Position numbers and translations under genes: made by a program | Assembly: GCF_047663525.1 (NCBI RefSeq) | Contig: NC_092590.1 | Coordinates: forward strand, 51,924,501-51,988,500 | Length of the DNA: 64,000 bases | Direction of reading: 5' to 3' | From: Anas platyrhynchos | Lineage: Eukaryota; Chordata; Aves; Anseriformes; Anatidae | The notes under the pieces: generated by a model | What the model saw: only the letters and a program-made list of their open reading frames with translations | Databases searched by the model: none | Told to the model about the DNA's origin: nothing | In this document: positions 59,735 through 64,000 of the stretch, one piece after another | Layout of the letters: each line of letters starts with the position of its first letter | Position numbering within the stretch: the stretch's first letter is position 1

Positions 59735-60823
59735 GTGAGGCTATTCCTAGGTGATGCCAGGGAGGCTCAGGGCTCAGTTCCCAAGCCTATGAGACACATG
59801 TTGATGAAGGATGAGGTAATTTCCAGATAAAAGGTAGCAACTGCTGTCAGAGCAATAGTGACAGGAGTGCTGGTGGTGGAAACAGTCTCTGCACAGGTTG
59901 TTACCACCGTTATGGTTGGTAGACACCTGCAGTAGGTTCCATAGGAAGAAAGAGAAGCAGAGGTGGAAGAAAGCAGTGAATGACTGCCACTCTGCTCTGC
60001 TTGATCATTGCTTTTTGTTGTTGTTGTTCAGTTCAACTTTCAGTAGTAACATCCCAGACTTTGCAAGACAAATGGCTTATTGTTCCTCTGCTGTAATCCA
60101 CTATGAGATTTCTGATTGGGAATACACAGCCTGGCTTTCAGAAATGTGCATTGTGCATCCAGGCTTTGGCTGTGACAGACTCGAGTTCTTAGTCACATAG
60201 GCTATGGGGAGGGAGGGAAAGCAGTGGGACTTGACATGTAGCTTAATAAGTTTTGTTTAAGGGCAGCCAGAGATTGTTACGTAGCCTTGATAAAATTGTG
60301 AATGATATAGTTGACCATGAAGGAGCATGCAAAGGTTGAGCATGCAACTGAATGGATGTGGCAATGGTAGCAGGGGACTGCAGGTATGATTTTGAAGAAA
60401 AAGCTTTGGAAATTGTTGTCCATCATGAGTTACATGTGAGCCAATGGTGGTGTGTTGCTGTGGTCTGCATGTCCAGGAGAATAGATTGTGATATAAGGTG
60501 TTCTTTGATTTTTGCCTGGGATTTGGAAAGTATGACTTCCACATATTACCAATATTAATACATTAAGGAAAACTTTTTTGTGTGTGTTCAAGTATTATTT
60601 TAAAGAAATAAAAATATGATTGGAAATTTCCTTTAGAAAAAATCCAGCTCAAGTTTGTATGGGCACATAGTGAGAAGAAGCATGGCATCTTTACAAAGAC
60701 CCATACTGAAAGGTATCCTTTTGTATGCAGTAACGAAGTTAACTGAAATGAATTTGATCAGGTAGGATTTATTCAAGCAGTTGTTACAAAACTGCACGTG
60801 AATATAAACACATCACATTTATG

Positions 60824-60825
<2 letters not shown>
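59735..60825. other. Non-coding stretch
   Basis: Nothing is recognised. Open plus-strand frames at 59898-60200 and 60352-60558 lack splice signals. Confidence 0.45.
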
Positions 60826-60856
<31 letters not shown>

Positions 60857-60862
60857 TATATA
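60824..60862. repeat. A15 run followed by (TA)n
   Basis: An A homopolymer passes directly into about eight TA units and further TA-rich sequence. It is AT-only, slippage-prone DNA. Confidence 0.85.
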
Positions 60863-61223
60863 AATTGGATATTGGTCAAGATCTGGTCTATAGCCATGGA
60901 AGCAGGTGGGTGGCCTGACTGTCAGAGGCCTAAAATGTAGGGTCAGCAAAGGTGATCTACATTAAGAAGAGTTATTTTAAATCATTGCACTGGCAGTGTG
61001 GAAACTTATTTCAGAATTCTTTATACCATAACGAAAGACAAAATTTAGTTCTGGTTGTTTCAATTTCAGCATAATATTTTACTGGTTGTGGTATCAATTT
61101 AAAACTCAGCCAGTGGCTTTAATTCATCACATGAAAGCTGACTAATCTTTTTGTATATTTCTGATTATTGTAGCAGGCATACAATAACTTTGTATTTAAT
61201 AACAATCTATTCCTTTATTTATT
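60863..61223. other. Non-coding stretch
   Basis: Nothing is recognised. Confidence 0.45.
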
Positions 61224-61304
61224 TTATTTAAAGATAGGCTGAATCTTGCAGGCCAGGTTTGAGTAACAATAAAAGCTCTTGCAGTTCTCATGCATATCCA
61301 GTAT
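61224..61304 (-). CDS. Weak candidate terminal exon, minus strand
   Basis: On the minus strand a long pyrimidine-rich tract (complement of 61306-61345, including TCTCTCTCTCCTGTACC) ends in TGTAAG. The next 81 bases are open in phase 0, reading ILDMHENCKSFYCYSNLACK and six more residues, then TAA. Tandem AATAAA signals overlap and directly follow the stop at about 61207-61226. The strong acceptor and immediate poly(A) signals resemble a terminal exon with almost no 3' UTR. No partner exon is established. Confidence 0.18.
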   Translation of the reverse strand: MLDMHENCKSFYCYSNLACKIQPIFK

Positions 61305-63227
61305 CTTACAGAAACACAGAAAAGGTACAGGAGAGAGAGACAACCACGTGCAGACTTCCAGAAGTAAACAAAGCTTAGAATTTTTACCTGAGAACTAAAA
61401 GGAAAACTGTCGTGCTTCTGGCTTATCATTCAAAAGATTGAGTGAAATTTCCTGGAAACCCATAAGAAAAGCCTCCCTAATGGGGAAACATAAGAAGAGA
61501 AAAGGGGAGAGTAAGAAAAAACACATGAGTGAACAGAGATCTCTTGAGCAGTTGACATAGACATGAGGTCCTGAATGAATTCAGACCTGGTACCCAAGGA
61601 ATATAAAGCCAGATTGTGCAAGGTGCTTCTGAAAATAAGGTTATTTGTTTCCCCTCAGAAACCACTTGGCACCTTCCACACTGGCTGAAACCCTGCCAGT
61701 TTTTCTTTCTTTCTCTCCTTCTTTCTTTTGTGATTACTGTATCAACTTCCCCAAACTTGAATGAAACAAGGAGAGATGTCTTGGTGACCAAATCTCATGC
61801 AGCTTTCTTATTACCTATTTAAACGTGGCCAGAGGAGGGAAGGGAGCAGGATTTGCATTTGGCAAATGGGCTCAAGCTCACAAGCTCTCATTTTACTCCT
61901 TCTTTATTTGGAGCTGCATAAGAAGGGTGATTTAGTTGCAAATGAATTACTTTAATAATAGGTTTTGAGTTGCACAGAACATAGACTATCTTGACCCCAT
62001 TTCTGCAGCTGTAAAAGTAAGAGCGTGGGTGTGGTTGCTGGTAGCTGGCCAGGATGATACAGTTCAAGGGGGTGGATAAAATAACATTTACACTTACAGT
62101 AACTGTTTAAAAATGTAATTGAATTCTGCCAAATCCTTCATGTTCGTTCGGGGAATCCAGCTCTTTAGGGCTGCCAATACTCAACTCTTCTCACCCTCGT
62201 TTGCTGCGAGTTCCCTCTTCCTCCCAGATGCATCTTGCTGCAATAACCTCCTCGTGGACTATTGAGGTTCCTCCAGCTTTGCTCTACAAGTGGCAGGATG
62301 CAACCAGGGACTCAGCCTGGCCCATAAGACTCAGCAGGGAGGAGGAACGAAGTCCCAGAGGAGGTGTTCCACTTACAGCTCCCTTTGTGCTGCAGCAAGG
62401 GCTCCCAGGCCAGCAAAGGCAGGCGTCTGTTGGATCCTTGAGGAACCGTGTGGCAGAGAAGGCAGAGACCTGGAAGCCTGTGCTCGTCCTTATGAGCTTG
62501 AATTGCAGAAGTGCTCCCAAGCCATGGTAGTCATGGGTACCAGGTATCCTGTCTGACAGAAACATAAGATGAGGTCTTGACCACTTTGCAGTCTCACAGT
62601 TGCCTTTTAAAAGTAGCCAAGTGTTGACTAAAATAACCTGGTCATTTCAGCTGGAATACATACTCTTGGTCTCCCTGTGTCCTTCCTATTGCAGCACCCT
62701 GTTTGAGGACACAGGGTGGTTGATTCACAGGGACCACAGAACCATCTGTCTGTCCTTTTTATATTAGGACATGATGCTTCATCCTCTTTGGCTATAATAT
62801 GTTCTTTCAGATCAGCATATAGTGTTGAATACACAGGAGATTTGGTGTCAACTCTTCAGTGCCTTATTCATGTGGCTAATTACCTTTACTCAGCAAAAAT
62901 AAAATAAATAAAAATTAAGCTTTCTACTTTGAATTTGGCAAGGATTTTCAGACTAAAAATCTGCCAGGACCTCACTGCAGTGACAAGATTTGTGATTTTG
63001 TCCTTTTTGCTGTTAGCTTCCCATACGTAACAAATTTGAAATATTTCACCGATCTCGAGCAAATTTGGAAGCAGTTGAAAGTCTCAAGGAAGAAAGTTCC
63101 TACAGGATGATGAAAAACTTGACCTGAGTAGAGGAGAGAGACTCAGAGTAGGGAGAGCTCAGACATTGTACTCTCTTTTCAGCAGCACAGACTATTTGCA
63201 GCAACTGCCATTTCATGTCTGACACAG
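61305..63227. other. Non-coding stretch
   Basis: I see no supported exon or repeat family. Open frames at 62201-62565 on both strands arise in a GC-richer segment without splice signals. Confidence 0.4.
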
Positions 63228-63245
63228 GGGTCATAAGGGTCATAA
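63228..63245 (+). repeat. 9-bp tandem duplication
   Basis: GGGTCATAA is present twice in direct tandem. Confidence 0.95.
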
Positions 63246-63306
63246 GAGACATTGAGACCAGGGGGAGATTTCTTGTGGTTTTGTTTCCCTCAAGGTCCTC
63301 TCCAGA

Positions 63307-63323
63307 GGGGGGGGGGGGGGGGG
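63307..63323 (+). repeat. G17 homopolymer
   Basis: There are seventeen consecutive G residues. Such tracts form very stable G-quadruplexes and are common error sites in sequencing, so the length may be unreliable. Confidence 0.85.
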
Positions 63324-63382
63324 AAAGTCTGTTGTTCATGGAACATTTTATTATTTTTATAAATTAAATTGGTTTTAACTCT

Positions 63383-63472
63383 TTAAGCTTTTTCATCAAT
63401 GGCATTTTCTTCTGCCCTCAAGTCCTCTGTGTCTTTCTTGTCTTTGTTATCTTCTCCAGATTTTTTTAGCAC
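63383..63472 (-). CDS. Weak candidate terminal exon, minus strand
   Basis: On the minus strand CTGATACTTATACTTTAG precedes a 90-base open frame, in phase 0, reading VLKKSGEDNKDKKDTEDLRA and nine more residues, then TAA at 63383-63385. AATAAA follows within about 40 bases (near 63350). The charged Lys/Asp/Glu tail resembles many real C-termini. A perfect GTGAGT donor at 63531-63536 would close a 15-codon upstream piece in a compatible phase with a 64-base intron, but that piece lacks a good acceptor. Family unknown. Confidence 0.2.
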   Translation of the reverse strand: MLKKSGEDNKDKKDTEDLRAEENAIDEKA

Positions 63473-64000
63473 CTAAAGTATAAGTATCAGGTTGTGGGTA
63501 GAAATCTATTTCTGATCTTAACAGTGCCATACTCACATCCTTACTTTCTCTTCTCTTCAAAATCATCTGGCTTATCTTGCTTCAGCTTTGAAATGTGAAT
63601 GTTTCTTGTCATGAATCCCAGCTCATCTCTGCAGCTGATAATTGTTAATCTAATGCCTACCTTGTTCTGCAGACTGAGGCTGGGTTTCCTATTCATGAAA
63701 ACATAGGCATACTTGGCACACTTGTATCTCATATGGGGTTGTAAAGATCATTTTGTATGACCACCAAGACCTTCTTAGTTAGCACTGAAACAAGCTTTTA
63801 GTCATTTAGTCTCAACTGATAATTATTTTGTATTTACTTCTACTGATGTAAAATACCATGGTATATCTTTTCAACAAAACACCCTGATACAGAGAGAGCT
63901 TTCTCCCTTTGGGAAGTAAAAAATAAAAATAAATAGGCTGGATCATATACAAGAGATGTCAGTTACATCACTGATGAACTGTTTATATGATAGCACTGCA
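63473..64000. other. Non-coding or partly exonic minus-strand sequence
   Basis: The minus strand has an open frame at 63541-63732 and a perfect donor, GTGAGT, at 63531-63536. I could not define an exon start, so nothing firm is called. The window ends without further features. Confidence 0.3.

Noticed and set aside
59456..59738. Open frames on both strands around the weak exon at 59666
   Set aside because: Both strands are open over the same 280 bases. Only the short splice-bounded piece is kept, at low confidence.
1..64000. tRNA, rRNA, snoRNA, CRISPR array or complete retrovirus-like element
   Set aside because: I looked for A/B-box tRNA patterns, regularly spaced repeats and paired LTRs and saw none that stood up. 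A covariance-model search was not possible here.

Overview
This window looks like non-coding vertebrate nuclear DNA, most likely from a bird. It is AT-rich, CpG-poor and full of homopolymer runs and short microsatellites. No bacterial-style genes, operons, rRNA, tRNA or CRISPR arrays are visible. The bird assignment rests on several 5'-truncated CR1 LINE fragments. Three of them end in the ATTCTATG-type octamer tail typical of avian CR1 copies, and I saw no Alu-, L1- or B1-like mammalian repeats. CR1 also occurs in other sauropsids, so a non-avian reptile is not formally excluded.

Layout. From 1 to about 36.8 kb I find no convincing gene. This part holds a ZNF143/STAF-type motif at 3.94 kb, AT-rich simple sequence at 8.6 kb, conserved-element-like stretches at 9.2, 11.0 and 15.5 kb, a GC-richer block with a TATA-like box at 14.2-14.7 kb, CR1 tails at 21.2 and 31.5 kb, and small tandem duplications at 23.6, 28.4 and 29.7 kb. 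From 36.8 to 37.2 kb there is a relatively CpG-rich patch with a possible first exon. From 37 to 53 kb there are two further exon-like segments whose intron phases fit that first exon. This stretch also has four CR1 fragments, a textbook CTCF core at 48.3 kb and a 43-bp Z-DNA-prone repeat at 47.9 kb. From 53 to 64 kb there is a GC-richer enhancer-like block at 53.6-54.0 kb, a second set of plus-strand exon-like segments (55.8-59.7 kb), minus-strand exon-like segments (57.9-63.5 kb) and a G17 tract at 63.3 kb.

No protein family was recognised. Every coding call below is an exon model built only from splice-site consensus, open frame and phase compatibility, so confidence is low. The most coherent model is a three-exon plus-strand gene (36982-37056, 44630-44816, 52355-52527) that would encode 144 residues. 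If real, it would be a small uncharacterised gene with introns of about 7.5 kb each. Most other open frames on both strands look like chance.
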